64,000 nucleotides of DNA from Poriferisodalis sp965226645 (GCA_965226645.1 CBDDDL010000003.1:248001-312000), one strand, 5' to 3'. Positions 51,790 through 61,484 are shown, counted from the stretch's first letter. Made by a program: numbers and translations. Notes: a model not told the origin generated them from the letters alone.

Positions 51790-53358
51790 TCAGCCAAATA
51801 GCTCGAGGGAGGTGTACGTGATGCCGGGGAAGAGTCCGAGGATGACGAGCGCGATGGCTTGCAGTCCCATGAACGGGAACGCGCCTTTGTGGATGTCGGC
51901 GGTCTTGACCTCGGGCGGTGCCACGCTCTGGAGATAGAAGAGCGAGAAGCCCACGGGCGGCGAGATAAACGCCATGTTCAGGTTCACTGCCATCAGCACG
52001 GCGAACCAGACCTTCTCGTCCTGGGTGAAGCCCAGCAATTCCATTGCGGGCACGAAGATCGGCACGACGATGAAGGTGATCTCGAGGAATTCGAGATTGA
52101 TGCCCAACAAGAACACGGCGACCATCGCAACGAGGACGAAGCCCCATTTGCCGCCGCCGATCGAGGTCAGCCATTGCGACATCTGATCGGAGCCGCCCAG
52201 CTGGAAGAACATGGCGCTGAAGAACGTCGAGCTGAACAGCAGCGTCATCACCAAGATCACGACGTTTGCAGTGGAGTTGCCGGCTTCGATCGCAGCGGCG
52301 CGGCTCAGTGGCCACTTCGGCGTGATGTGCGTTGCGCCCTCGGCCAGGAGCAAGCGGTCGAAGAGCCAGTTCAGACCGGTCAGCGCCAGCGCGCCGAACA
52401 CACCCACCGCCCCTGATTCCGACGGTGTGGCGATGCCTTGGAAGATGGACACCAGCACGCCCAGGATGAGCACCACGATGGGCACGATGGCGATGAGCAC
52501 TTCGGCCGCCAGCATCCGTGTGAACGACAGGATCGCCAAGCAGACGACGAACGTGAACGACGCAGCGATGGCCGCCACACGCATGTTGGCCAGCAGCATG
52601 ACGCAGCCGACCATGAAGCCCAGCAGCGCTGCGATCTGGATCTTGGTCTTCAACGAGGGATTGCCGGGCAGCGTCCGCTCTTCGGGCGGCATCGCGGGCC
52701 CCATATTGGGCTTCCACCACGACACGCCGAGCACGTACACCACGTACAGCCCGCTCAGCAGCAAACCCGGCAGCAATGCTCCTGCGAACAGGCCCAGGAC
52801 GCCGACGCCGATCTGCTGCGCCAGCAGGATCAGCACGATGCTCGGAGGAAGCAGCTGCGCGAGAGTGCCCGACGCGATGATGGCACCTGTGGACAGCTTG
52901 TTGTCGTAGCCGAGCCGCACCATTGCGGGCAGCGACAGCAGGCCCATCACGATCACCGTGGCCGCCACGACGCCGGTGGCAGCTGCCAGCAGCGTTCCCA
53001 CCAGCACCACCGCGGCGGCGACGCCGCCTCGCAACGCGCCCATCAGCATCCCGACGGCGTTGAGCAGCCGTTCGGCCATGCCCGATCTCTCGAGGATCGC
53101 TCCCATCAGCACGAACAGCGGCACCGCGAGCAACGTCGAGTCGCTGATCGCACCGAACCAGCGCGCCGGCAGCGTGTTGAGCGTGGCGGGGTCGAACGTG
53201 CCCGTCATGTCGCCGAGAAATGCGAAGGCCAGCGCCGTCGAGGCGAAGGAGAACGCGACGTTGTAGCCCGTCAGGATCATGGCCATGAAGATGATGAACA
53301 TCGTCAACGCCAAGAAGACGCCCATGTCTGAGCTGATGACCCCCAAAAGCTGACTCAT
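51790..53358 (-). CDS. dctM: TRAP transporter large permease (DctM)
   Basis: A 522-residue polytopic membrane protein with about 12 to 13 hydrophobic segments. The family signature GAILERSGMAERLLNAVG is present near residue 87 and NLEFLEITFIVVPIFVP in the C-terminal half. It works with the small permease DctQ and the binding protein in sodium-dependent uptake. A hydrophilic insertion around residues 210-230 (WWKPNMGPAMPPEERTLPG) matches the long-DctM subtype. It starts after the DctQ stop with an 8-base gap. Confidence 0.92.
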   Translation of the reverse strand: MSQLLGVISSDMGVFLALTMFIIFMAMILTGYNVAFSFASTALAFAFLGDMTGTFDPATLNTLPARWFGAISDSTLLAVPLFVLMGAILERSGMAERLLNAVGMLMGALRGGVAAAVVLVGTLLAAATGVVAATVIVMGLLSLPAMVRLGYDNKLSTGAIIASGTLAQLLPPSIVLILLAQQIGVGVLGLFAGALLPGLLLSGLYVVYVLGVSWWKPNMGPAMPPEERTLPGNPSLKTKIQIAALLGFMVGCVMLLANMRVAAIAASFTFVVCLAILSFTRMLAAEVLIAIVPIVVLILGVLVSIFQGIATPSESGAVGVFGALALTGLNWLFDRLLLAEGATHITPKWPLSRAAAIEAGNSTANVVILVMTLLFSSTFFSAMFFQLGGSDQMSQWLTSIGGGKWGFVLVAMVAVFLLGINLEFLEITFIVVPIFVPAMELLGFTQDEKVWFAVLMAVNLNMAFISPPVGFSLFYLQSVAPPEVKTADIHKGAFPFMGLQAIALVILGLFPGITYTSLELFG

Positions 53359-53365
53359 GTGGCCG

Positions 53366-54174
53366 CTACTCGACTCGCAGGGGGGTTTCCAGCTCGACGA
53401 TCTTGCCGCGCTTGTCGTCGCCGAGCATCACGAAGCCGGTCTTGATGACCTCGGCCAGAATCTGCATGCCAAAGAGCACGAACGCGACGAGGAGCATCAC
53501 CTTGATCGGCCGACCGGCAGGCCTCCCGCGTCCACGGCGTCCTCCCACGTCTCCCAGACACGCCAGCCGCTCGGCCAATCGCCGTTGAATCGGCGGCCCA
53601 GCGACGTGGCTGCGTAGCCCTTGAGGATGCGGAACGCCATCACGACGAACGGCAGCAGCAGCGCTGAGTGGATCACGAAATCCAGCGTCGCCTTGCGCTT
53701 GTTGCTGAAGTTCGCCCACCAGAAGTCGATGCGCGGGTTCACTCCTTCGCGGACGCCGTAGTTCATGCCGAGCAGGAACATCAGGCCGAATGACTGCCAC
53801 GCCAGGCTCGTTGTCTCGCCGAAGAGGATGTCGGTGGCCACGAGGTCATTGCCGTAGCGAGTGATGACATTGAACAGCTGCAGGAAGAAGACCAGCCACG
53901 CGAGGATCCACGCCGCTGTCTTGGTGCCGGTGGCTACCGCTTCGATGCCGCGGCGCAAACGGTCGAGGCCGTTGTGCCACAGGCTTGCGGCGGCGGCTCC
54001 GATGAGCACCAGCCAGTTCCACCAGGCCAAGTTGCCGATCCAGTACCCGGTGTCCCAGAAGAGTCGCGCTCCGACGGCGAGCAGAATGGTGGCAGCGGCG
54101 ACCCAACCAAGCGGGTGCACGCGGATGAGAAGCGACCTCCGTGCAGGCGGTGCGGACACAGCGGTGTCGGTCAC
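53366..54174 (-). pseudogene. dctQ: TRAP transporter small permease (DctQ), frameshifted
   Basis: The first frame from GTG 54174 (AGGGGG just upstream) encodes four membrane helices and reads to WEDAVDAGGLP before running into a stop at 53497. The expected last part, PIKVMLLVAFVLFGMQIL followed by AEVIKTGFVML, is in the -1 frame, ending at 53366. The total span of 809 bases is one short of whole codons, which fits a single-base deletion near 53510. If real, the transporter would lose the fourth helix end; an assembly error is equally possible because everything else is conserved. Confidence 0.75.
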
Positions 54175-54248
54175 TGCACCCCCTCCCGAACGTGCACGGC
54201 CAGCTTCTCGAACCGGCGAGCCACCATCCTGCCACCTAGCTTGTCGCC

Positions 54249-55244
54249 GTGGTGAACAGTGCATCCGGATCGGGGCGCCCGTCGAACGGCAGCTCCGGTG
54301 CTTCAGGCGAATCTCTCCGACCAGCGGCGATGCCGCCGGCGCTGTTCGTTCCGGTGCCCGGCGGAGTACGCGCGACCGAGTTGACGCGCGGTCCGTGGAC
54401 CAATCACGTGATGCACGGTGGAGCTATCTGCGGGCTGCTGGGCTGGGCGGTCGAGACTGAGATGCGGCGGCTCGGCAATACGAACCAGATCTGCAGCCGT
54501 CTCACCGTCGAGATTCTCTCGGGCATGCCGATGGCGCAGTACGCGGTGGCGGCGCGCGCAGTGAAACCGGGCCGGCGCACCTCGGTGATCGAGGCCGAGC
54601 TGCGCGCTGTCGAGGCTCCCTGGCGAGCGGCCGACCCTCTCGCTGGTTGCCGTCTGGTCGCGCGCGCCTCGTCGCAGTGGCTCGCGCCCACGATTCCCGT
54701 CGCCGCTGCGGGCGCTCACCAGACTCCGAGCGGCGGCGAAGAGTTGCCGCCGATCCCGCTCGAACGAGCCGATCCGGGAGCGCACTCCGAGATCGAGTAC
54801 CCGAGACCAGGCTTCAACGCAGACGGCGTCGACATTCGGTTCGTCGATGGGTCAACCGAAGAGCCCGGGCGCGGTCTGACGTGGATCCGGCTCGACCATG
54901 AGCTCATGGCAGGCGAGATGACCACGCCGTTCGGCCGTGTCGCGACCCTGTGCGATCTCGGTGCAGCGGTCGGCTGGGACTACTCGCCGAGCGGCGGCGC
55001 GTACATCAACACCGATGTCACGTTGCAGCTGCTGCGTGAACCGGTCGGGGAGTGGATCCTGTTCGACTCGGCAACCGATTCCACCCCCCAAGGCCTCGCC
55101 TGTTGCCATTCGGAGATTGCGGACCAGCAGGGCAGGCTGGGCTGGGTGCTGCAGAGCCAAGTCGAGGCGCCGCCCGAGATGGGCTTCCCGGGCGGGATGA
55201 ACGTCGCAGTCGCGGCCCGCGATGCTGCGGCGACCTCCGACTAG
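54249..55244 (+). CDS. Thioesterase family protein (acyl-CoA thioesterase, double hotdog)
   Basis: A 331-residue protein with two hotdog repeats. The first half contains RGPWTNHVMHGGAICGLLGW, the second LDHELMAGEMTTPFGRVATL then CDLGAAVGWDYSPSGGAYIN. This corresponds to the 4HBT_3/TesB-like actinobacterial group. Start is GTG 54249 or the adjacent GTG 54252. It is divergent from the DctQ gene with 74 bases between the starts. Confidence 0.85.
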   Translation: MVNSASGSGRPSNGSSGASGESLRPAAMPPALFVPVPGGVRATELTRGPWTNHVMHGGAICGLLGWAVETEMRRLGNTNQICSRLTVEILSGMPMAQYAVAARAVKPGRRTSVIEAELRAVEAPWRAADPLAGCRLVARASSQWLAPTIPVAAAGAHQTPSGGEELPPIPLERADPGAHSEIEYPRPGFNADGVDIRFVDGSTEEPGRGLTWIRLDHELMAGEMTTPFGRVATLCDLGAAVGWDYSPSGGAYINTDVTLQLLREPVGEWILFDSATDSTPQGLACCHSEIADQQGRLGWVLQSQVEAPPEMGFPGGMNVAVAARDAAATSD

Positions 55245-55269
55245 CCGGCCTGTGCTTGCCTGTCGCCGG

Positions 55270-56115
55270 TTAGCCAGCGACCTCGGCCAGCAGGTCGTCG
55301 ATGACGTGGGCCATCTGGCTGCAGTCGGGGCGCTTCATCACGAACGCATCGGCGCCGAGGTCGTAGGCACGGGCGCGATCGTCGGCAGCTTCGTCGGTGG
55401 TGAGCGCCACCATCATCACCTTGTCGAACTCAGCGCTGGCGCGGATTTCCGCTAGCAGGTCGAAGCCGCTCACCACCGGCAGCTTCAGGTCGAACAGCAC
55501 CAGATCGATCTCGGACGATCCGACCGTGCGCATGAATGCCAGCGCATTGGCGCCGTCGTGGGCAACCCGCACCTGGTTGCGCGTGCCGGCCTCGGCGAAC
55601 GCGAGCGTCAGCACGTCGACATCGTGTGCGTTCTCTTCTGCCAGCAGCACGTGAACGGTGTCATCGGGAGTGTGCAGCGCGGACGGTTCGAATGATCCGG
55701 CTCTGTCGACGGTTTGAGTCTCGGCCTGGATGAGCTCGACGGGCACGCCGAAGCGGCGGTGCAACCGACGCGGTAAATCCAAGTGCAGCCATCGGCTCGC
55801 TCCGGCAGGCAGCGTGCTCAAAATGATGAGGTCGGGACTCAACCGGTCGATAGCGAGGTTGACGGCGACAACAGGGTGCGAGGGTCCGACTTCACCCGTC
55901 ACCCTGACGCCGATGTCGTCGAGCGCCTCGAAGGCTTGGCTGAGCCGGCGGCGGGCGCCCGCAAGTGCACGCCCCGGGTCGGGGCCGTTCGCACCGGTCG
56001 CGGGCACGACGATGTGGAAGCGGGTGTCAGGATCCAGCGCCAAGATGTGCTCGACCCGTTCGTGCAGGTGACTGCCGATCAGCGTCTGATTCGCCACGAT
56101 GAGCACATGTCGCAT
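55270..56115 (-). CDS. Usp-like domain fused to a response-regulator receiver domain
   Basis: A 281-residue two-domain protein. Residues 1-140 (RHVLIVANQTLIG ... LIILSTLPAGASRWLHLDLP) resemble a universal-stress/nucleotide-binding alpha-beta fold with a PxG-S-like phosphate loop. Residues 150-281 are a receiver domain: the phospho-accepting Asp209 is in DLVLFDLKLPVVSGF, Thr239/240 and Lys261 complete the site, while the acidic pair is Glu-Glu (LLAEENA). No output domain is present. ATG 56115 has AGGAGG 8 bases upstream and is preferred to GTG 56124. No kinase is encoded nearby. Confidence 0.78.
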   Translation of the reverse strand: MRHVLIVANQTLIGSHLHERVEHILALDPDTRFHIVVPATGANGPDPGRALAGARRRLSQAFEALDDIGVRVTGEVGPSHPVVAVNLAIDRLSPDLIILSTLPAGASRWLHLDLPRRLHRRFGVPVELIQAETQTVDRAGSFEPSALHTPDDTVHVLLAEENAHDVDVLTLAFAEAGTRNQVRVAHDGANALAFMRTVGSSEIDLVLFDLKLPVVSGFDLLAEIRASAEFDKVMMVALTTDEAADDRARAYDLGADAFVMKRPDCSQMAHVIDDLLAEVAG

Positions 56116-56202
56116 CTTGGACACCTCCTGGGGTGAACCTCTGCGAACGAACTTAGTGAGCGTTCGGCAGGACCGGCAAGCGGTCGTATTCCCCGGAGCG
56201 CT

Positions 56203-57429
56203 CTAGTTGACCGAATTGTCCCGGACCGCACCCTCGGCCAAGAGACTGTCGATCTCGCTGTTGGACATTCCGGCGTTCGCCAGCACCTCGCGGGTGTGAT
56301 CGCCGAGCTTGGGCGCTGGCCCTCGCGGACCGACGTCGGCATTTGCGAACCGCATCGGGATCCCGACGCTGCGGTAGTCGCCGATGTCCGGGCTCCGCAG
56401 TGTCGGGAACAGGCCGAGCGCTTCAGCTTGCGGGTCGTCGGCTACCTCATGCAGTGCGAGAACTGGGCCCCAGATGATGCCCTCGGCATCGAAGATCTCG
56501 CCCCACTCGTCGCGGGTGCGGTGGGCCAGTGCCTCGTCGATGCCAGCGACGATCTCGGGCATGTGCGCGAAACGGCCGCGGATTTCGGCAAACCGTTCGT
56601 CTTCGAGCCAGTCGAGTCGTTCGATGACCCGGCACAGCAGCGGCCAGGCGCTGTCCTGGGGCATGTTGAACACCACCCACTTGCCGTCTCCACACGGGTA
56701 GCGATTGGCGGTCGGGATGATCATGTTCTCTCGGGCGCGCTGGCGCAGCGGCGCCTTGTCCATCGCGGTGATGGCGTAATCGGAGGCTTGTGTCCACACG
56801 GCGGTTTCGTATAGCGAGGTTTCCACCACTTGGGCCTCGCCGGTTCGTTCCGCCATCCGGAGTGCCGCCAGCACGGCGCCGACCAGTGCGAGACCCGTCG
56901 TGTGGTCGCCTTGGGCGGGACGGGCCATCGGAACCGCGCCGTCGGGTCCCTCGCGCATGGCGTCGTAGATTCCCGACCGTCCAAAGAACGCAGTGACGTC
57001 GTAGCCGGGCCGCCACGCCTCGGGGCCGGTCGTGCCGTAGCCGGTCAGCGTCGCGTGAACGATGCGCGGGTTCACCGCGGTGACCGTTGCAGCGTCGAGG
57101 CCAAAACGCTCCTGACGGTGAATGAGCAGGTTGCACATGAATACGTCTGCACCGGTGATCAGGCGATGGACCACGTCACGCCCGACAGGCGAACCCAAAT
57201 CCACCGCGATGGAGCGTTTGCCCCGGTTGTCCACGTCGAACTGGAAGTCGTAATCCTTGATCTCGGGCGGCAGCTTGGCCGGACGGCTGAATCCCCGAGC
57301 GGGATCGCCGTCGAGCGGCTCGACCTTGATGACGTCCGCGCCGAGGTCCGCCAGGATGGCCCCCGCCGACGGCGTGGCCATCCAGCTGTCCACCTCGATC
57401 ACCTTTACATCGTCCAGCGGTGCTGCCAC
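56203..57429 (-). CDS. CaiB/BaiF family CoA transferase
   Basis: A 408-residue family III CoA transferase. VKVIEVDSWMATPSAGAILADLG and GADVIKVEPLDGDPARGF are diagnostic, and the catalytic Asp lies in RPAQGDHTTGLALVGAVLAAL. GTG 57429 is preceded by GAGGAGGG. It faces the SDR gene at 57566 across 136 bases. Its donor and acceptor are not known; it is a different paralogue from the one in the P450 cluster. Confidence 0.9.
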   Translation of the reverse strand: MAAPLDDVKVIEVDSWMATPSAGAILADLGADVIKVEPLDGDPARGFSRPAKLPPEIKDYDFQFDVDNRGKRSIAVDLGSPVGRDVVHRLITGADVFMCNLLIHRQERFGLDAATVTAVNPRIVHATLTGYGTTGPEAWRPGYDVTAFFGRSGIYDAMREGPDGAVPMARPAQGDHTTGLALVGAVLAALRMAERTGEAQVVETSLYETAVWTQASDYAITAMDKAPLRQRARENMIIPTANRYPCGDGKWVVFNMPQDSAWPLLCRVIERLDWLEDERFAEIRGRFAHMPEIVAGIDEALAHRTRDEWGEIFDAEGIIWGPVLALHEVADDPQAEALGLFPTLRSPDIGDYRSVGIPMRFANADVGPRGPAPKLGDHTREVLANAGMSNSEIDSLLAEGAVRDNSVN

Positions 57430-57565
57430 GTTTCCCTCCTCTACCCGCGCTCGGGCCGCAACAGCCTGACACCGCGAGGCGGTTCACGCACCGGGCCTGC
57501 GGGCCCCACGAATTGGGTTCGTCGACTCGGGGCGGCTCTGGCACCGGGGGTTACGCTGCGGGGCC

Positions 57566-58402
57566 ATGGAACTTGCAGGCAAGGTTGCCGTCGTCACTGG
57601 TGGAGCGAGCGGGATCGGCGAGGCATTGGTCGAGCGATTTCATGCCGAGGGGGCGCGAGCGCTCGTCGTGGTCGACCGCGACCAAGCGGGCGCGGCGGCC
57701 GTGGCTGATCGCGTCGGTGGCACCGCCGTCGGTCTCGACGTCACCGACGAGGAAGCCATCAAGGCGGTCGTCGCGGACACCGTGACCGCGCATGGCGCGC
57801 TCGACGTGTTCGTTTCGAACGCCGGCTACGTGACCCAGGGCGGGCTCGAAGTTTCCAACGACGAGATCCAGCGCATGTGGGAGGTGCACGTGATGTCTCA
57901 CGTGTACGCCGCCCGTGCGGCCGTGCCCGTGATGGTGCAGGGCGGCGGCGGTTACTTGCTGAACACGGCCTCGGCGGCGGGGCTGCTCACGCAGCTCGGC
58001 TCGCTGCAGTACGCCGTTACCAAGGCCGCTGCAGTGTCGCTGGGCGAGTTCCTGTCGATCACCTATGGCGACAAGGGCATCGTGGTGTCGATGCTGTGCC
58101 CGCAGGCCGTCGAGACGAACATCTTGGCCAACAGTCCTGATCGAACCGGCAACGGGGACGGCGAACGGGGGACGCCAGGCGCTGCGGCTGGCGACGGCGT
58201 CCTGCAGCCCTCAGAGCTGGCCCAGACCGTCATCGACGCAATGGCCGAAGAACGCTTCTTGGTGCTGCCGCATCCCGAGGTGCAGACCTACCGCGAGCGC
58301 AAAGCGTCGGACATCGACCGGTGGCTGTCGGGCATGCGGCGCTTCCAGTCACGCCTGTTCGCCGACTCCGCCGCGACGCCCGCAGACTGGCTGCTCAGCT
58401 GA
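57566..58402 (+). CDS. SDR family oxidoreductase
   Basis: A 278-residue short-chain dehydrogenase with TGGASGIGEALVERF, VSNAGY, the Ser block YLLNTASAAGLL and YAVTK catalytic pair, all canonical. It is related to SDRs that act on hydroxyacyl or steroid-type substrates. The last 45 residues (LPHPEVQTYRERKASDIDRW) extend the standard fold. ATG 57566 has GGGG just upstream. It converges with the methyltransferase gene. Confidence 0.9.
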   Translation: MELAGKVAVVTGGASGIGEALVERFHAEGARALVVVDRDQAGAAAVADRVGGTAVGLDVTDEEAIKAVVADTVTAHGALDVFVSNAGYVTQGGLEVSNDEIQRMWEVHVMSHVYAARAAVPVMVQGGGGYLLNTASAAGLLTQLGSLQYAVTKAAAVSLGEFLSITYGDKGIVVSMLCPQAVETNILANSPDRTGNGDGERGTPGAAAGDGVLQPSELAQTVIDAMAEERFLVLPHPEVQTYRERKASDIDRWLSGMRRFQSRLFADSAATPADWLLS

Positions 58403-58408
58403 GCCCAT

Positions 58409-59014
58409 TCAGCCAGGCCGGCGCGCCACGAGGCGCGCTTCGTGGCGGCCGCCGAACCAATCCTCGGCGAAACTGATCGGCTCCAGCCCCTCGCACAGGC
58501 CCGGAAGCTCGCCCCGCTCGACGAGGTATCGACGGCCTGGGCGAGGATTTCGCTGCAGATTGTCGACGGTTGCAACAACCACGAAGGCGATGCCGCCGGG
58601 CACCAGATAGCTCGCCAGCGCCACGAGCAACGGCTGATGGAAGAAATCCGAGCACACCAGCGCGTGCCACCCGTGTTTTGAACGTGACGTTGAGGCGCCC
58701 ACGGCCAATTCGGTCCGAGTCGGCGGGGGATCGGATTCGAGATCTGTACGAACCGTGTGGAGCGCGATGTTGCTCTCGGCGGCGGCGCTGCGGGCGATCT
58801 CGAGTGCACGGCCCGAAACGTCGACGAGCGTCGTGGAGATGCTGCGTGCTGCCAGCCACAGCGCCGTGCCCCCGGTGCCTCCTGCCAAGTCGAGTGCCGT
58901 CGGGCAGTCCACCAGCAGTTCGGCATGCCTGGTCACGAATTCCGAGGGTCGACCGGGTTCATGGACGTCCGCGTACGCAGCATCCCAGCGCTGGGCAGCT
59001 GCGACGTCGTTCAT
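58409..59014 (-). CDS. Class I SAM-dependent methyltransferase
   Basis: A 201-residue methyltransferase. The SAM-binding motif I is ALDLAGGTGGTALWLA near residue 40, and the acidic residue at the end of strand 2 is in LVDVSGRAL. Later motifs include VCSDFFHQPLL and LVPGGIAFVVVATVD. The substrate is unknown. It follows LivM on the same strand by 8 bases, so it is transcribed with the permeases, an odd combination. Confidence 0.85.
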   Translation of the reverse strand: MNDVAAAQRWDAAYADVHEPGRPSEFVTRHAELLVDCPTALDLAGGTGGTALWLAARSISTTLVDVSGRALEIARSAAAESNIALHTVRTDLESDPPPTRTELAVGASTSRSKHGWHALVCSDFFHQPLLVALASYLVPGGIAFVVVATVDNLQRNPRPGRRYLVERGELPGLCEGLEPISFAEDWFGGRHEARLVARRPG

Positions 59015-59022
59015 CCCCGAAC

Positions 59023-60525
59023 TCAGACGCCTGCTCGCAGTCCTCGTGTTCGATAGCTGCGCACATAGGCGGCCACCAGCAACAGCGCCGCATAGAAGAA
59101 GTACTCAGATTTGACGAGACCACTCCAGCCGGCTTCGGTCACCCAGCCTTCGCGATCAACGAGCCATACAGGCAGCAGCACCAGGACTGCCGACGCTGGG
59201 ACGGTTCGCAGCAGACCACTGCCGCCGATGGCGGTGCTTGCGAACGCGATGGTCAGTGCGAACAACTTGATCGACAGCTCTTCAGGGTATTGGGCCTGGT
59301 CGGTGAAGTTGACGGGGACCACGAGCAGTCCGCCGGCTATCCCGGCGAGGCCGCTGCTGAGGGCTACCCCGGTGAGCCGCAGCCGATACACCGACACGCC
59401 GAAGGCTGCGGCAGCGGTTGGGTCGTCCCGCGTCGCGATGATGGCGCGGCCCACGGGGCCCGAAAGCAGGCGATGCAGCAGCCACATGACGACAACGACC
59501 CAGATGACGACGTACCAGAACTCCCAGATGTGCTCGTCACGAGCGTCGACACCAGTCCATGCGGGAGGCAAGAACTCCGCGTCCAGCGTCACGGGCAGCG
59601 GACCGTCGATCTGGCGGAGCACGATCGGGAATACGACGGCCGCAGAGAGTGTCAGCAGCGCCAGGTAGGCCTTCGGCAGGCGCAGCGCGGGGATGGCCAA
59701 GAGTGCCCCGACAGCGAAGCCCGCCACGAATCCGACGATCGGCATGAGTGACGGCGGGAAACCGAAATCGTTCACCGAGTGGAGTGCTGCTACCGCGCCG
59801 CAGCCAGTCAGGGCGCCGTGGCCGACCGACAGCAGCCCCAAGCGATGGGTCAGCAGCCACAAGCCGGCAAATGTCAGCGTCAATGCGGCGAGCTGTGTCA
59901 CGTCGGTGACGAAGATGGGCGACGCCATTATCGGCGTGGCGATGGCGAGCGCGGCGAACACCGCGAGAGCGACGCCCGTAAGAGCTCGTCGCGCCGACTG
60001 CGGACGGCCGCCGCCGACGGCTTCCTGGGCAGTTGTTGGCTCATCGTCGTGAGCGTCGGTCGGCGGGGGGGTGGCGGCCAGAGAGGCTTCGTGTTCGTCC
60101 AGTGCCAAGTCGGGGGATCTCGTACCGGGCGGCGGTGCCTCAAACGTGATCAGGGGATCTTGCGGGGTCGCTTCGGGCTGCGGATCGGCTAGGCCGGGAA
60201 TCGAGTGGCTCGAGGGCTCGACATCGGGATCGCTGACGTCGCCCGTGTCGGGGACTGCGTCGTCGGCGGATTCGTCCACTGCTGTGTCGATGGCCGACTC
60301 GTCCGCTGCTGCGTCTTCGGCCGGCTCGTCCGCTGCTGCCGCGATGGGCTCGGCTGCTGTCTCGGCGGCGACCTCACCCGGCAATATGGGCAGCGCAATC
60401 TCGGCCTCGGTCGCTGCGGGTTCGGCGAACCTCTCGATGCGAAACACGAGCGGCTCGGTCGCTTGCTGTTCGCCGTTGTCGAGGTCGTCGTCTGTGCCGT
60501 CGTCGGCGTTGTCGAACTCGCTCAT
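59023..60525 (-). CDS. livM: Branched-chain amino acid type ABC permease (LivM) with acidic N-terminal extension
   Basis: The C-terminal 320 residues form a LivM permease with about nine helices (LTGVALAVFAALAIATPIM, then GLWLLTHRLGLLSVGHGALT) and the EAA-like segment GVSVYRLRLTGVALSSGLAG. The first 175 residues are hydrophilic, acidic and low in complexity (AAADEPAEDAAADESAIDTA), not normal in the family. ATG 60525 overlaps the LivH stop by ATGA. The combination of LivM and LivH without substrate-binding protein or ATPase genes means these partners are encoded elsewhere. Confidence 0.88.
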   Translation of the reverse strand: MSEFDNADDGTDDDLDNGEQQATEPLVFRIERFAEPAATEAEIALPILPGEVAAETAAEPIAAAADEPAEDAAADESAIDTAVDESADDAVPDTGDVSDPDVEPSSHSIPGLADPQPEATPQDPLITFEAPPPGTRSPDLALDEHEASLAATPPPTDAHDDEPTTAQEAVGGGRPQSARRALTGVALAVFAALAIATPIMASPIFVTDVTQLAALTLTFAGLWLLTHRLGLLSVGHGALTGCGAVAALHSVNDFGFPPSLMPIVGFVAGFAVGALLAIPALRLPKAYLALLTLSAAVVFPIVLRQIDGPLPVTLDAEFLPPAWTGVDARDEHIWEFWYVVIWVVVVMWLLHRLLSGPVGRAIIATRDDPTAAAAFGVSVYRLRLTGVALSSGLAGIAGGLLVVPVNFTDQAQYPEELSIKLFALTIAFASTAIGGSGLLRTVPASAVLVLLPVWLVDREGWVTEAGWSGLVKSEYFFYAALLLVAAYVRSYRTRGLRAGV

Positions 60526-61484
60526 GTCTTCAGCCCGATCCGGGGCGATCGTCGGCGCACCAGCCCGTTGGGACGAACGGCGAGCACGACAATCAGCACG
60601 GCCAGTGCCCACACGAGGGTCACCTGGCTGTCGATGAACCCGACGTAGCCGGCCATCATGGTCTCGGCAAATGCGAACAGGTAGCCGCCGACGAGTGCCA
60701 GGCCGGGACTGCGCAGGCCGCCCAGCGTGGCGGCGGCCAATCCGAAGATCAGCAGCCGATCCATCATGGGCGGCCGGACGTTGATCTGTCCGGCTATAAG
60801 GCCCCCAGCGACGGCTCCCAGAGCCGCGGCGATGGCCCAGCCCCCCATGACGATGCTCTCGACACGGATGCCAACGAGGGTCGCGCTGTCACGGTTTGAG
60901 GTGATCGCCCGGAATGCCATGCCGATCTTCGTGGAGCGCTGGATGAGCGCGAGAAGCCCCAGCACAGCGAGCAGCGTCACCGTCACGCCCAAGGTGTCGA
61001 ACCACAGCCGCGCGCCGGCGATGTCGAAGCGGTCGGTGTGCTCCTGAGGGAACGGCGACCCCAAGAACCTCGTCCGGCCGCCGAAGTGCTTGCTGACGAA
61101 TACAGCGACGAGCAGGTACAGCCCCAATGTTGCCCCGATGGTCGGCACCGGATCGCCGCGCATCGGCCGGATCACGGTGACCTCGAGCAGAGCGCCGAGG
61201 GCCGCGGACACCACTACTGCTCCGGCGACGGCCGCCCAGATAGGCCACGGCGTAGCGAACGGTGCGAGCCAGCCGGAGAAGGCGACCGTCGGGTCAGGCC
61301 CCGAGGCGAATACCACGGCGATATAAGCCGACAGCATGGCCAGCTTGCCCTGCGCGAGGTTCAGCACGCCGGTCGATCGGAACACCATCGAGATAGCGAC
61401 TGCCAGCGCCGCATAAGCGGAGCCGTTGGCGAACGAGTCGAACACCCGCTGTGCGAACAGGGTCACGGCCGCCGATTCTGGCAT
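60522..61484 (-). CDS. livH: Branched-chain amino acid type ABC permease (LivH)
   Basis: A permease with eight to nine helices. The typical features are NGSAYAALAVAISMVFRSTG followed by VLNLAQGKLAML, and the EAA-like loop KIGMAFRAITSNRDSATLVG. ATG 61484 gives 320 residues; the frame reaches a TTG at 61544 but that would overlap the divergent amidohydrolase gene. It overlaps LivM by ATGA and forms the membrane heterodimer with it. Confidence 0.88.
   Translation of the reverse strand: MPESAAVTLFAQRVFDSFANGSAYAALAVAISMVFRSTGVLNLAQGKLAMLSAYIAVVFASGPDPTVAFSGWLAPFATPWPIWAAVAGAVVVSAALGALLEVTVIRPMRGDPVPTIGATLGLYLLVAVFVSKHFGGRTRFLGSPFPQEHTDRFDIAGARLWFDTLGVTVTLLAVLGLLALIQRSTKIGMAFRAITSNRDSATLVGIRVESIVMGGWAIAAALGAVAGGLIAGQINVRPPMMDRLLIFGLAAATLGGLRSPGLALVGGYLFAFAETMMAGYVGFIDSQVTLVWALAVLIVVLAVRPNGLVRRRSPRIGLKT

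Noticed and set aside
53366..53561. Programmed frameshift in DctQ
   Set aside because: No slippery heptamer or downstream pseudoknot was evident at the switch, and TRAP small permeases are not known to use frameshifting. A deletion or assembly error is simpler.
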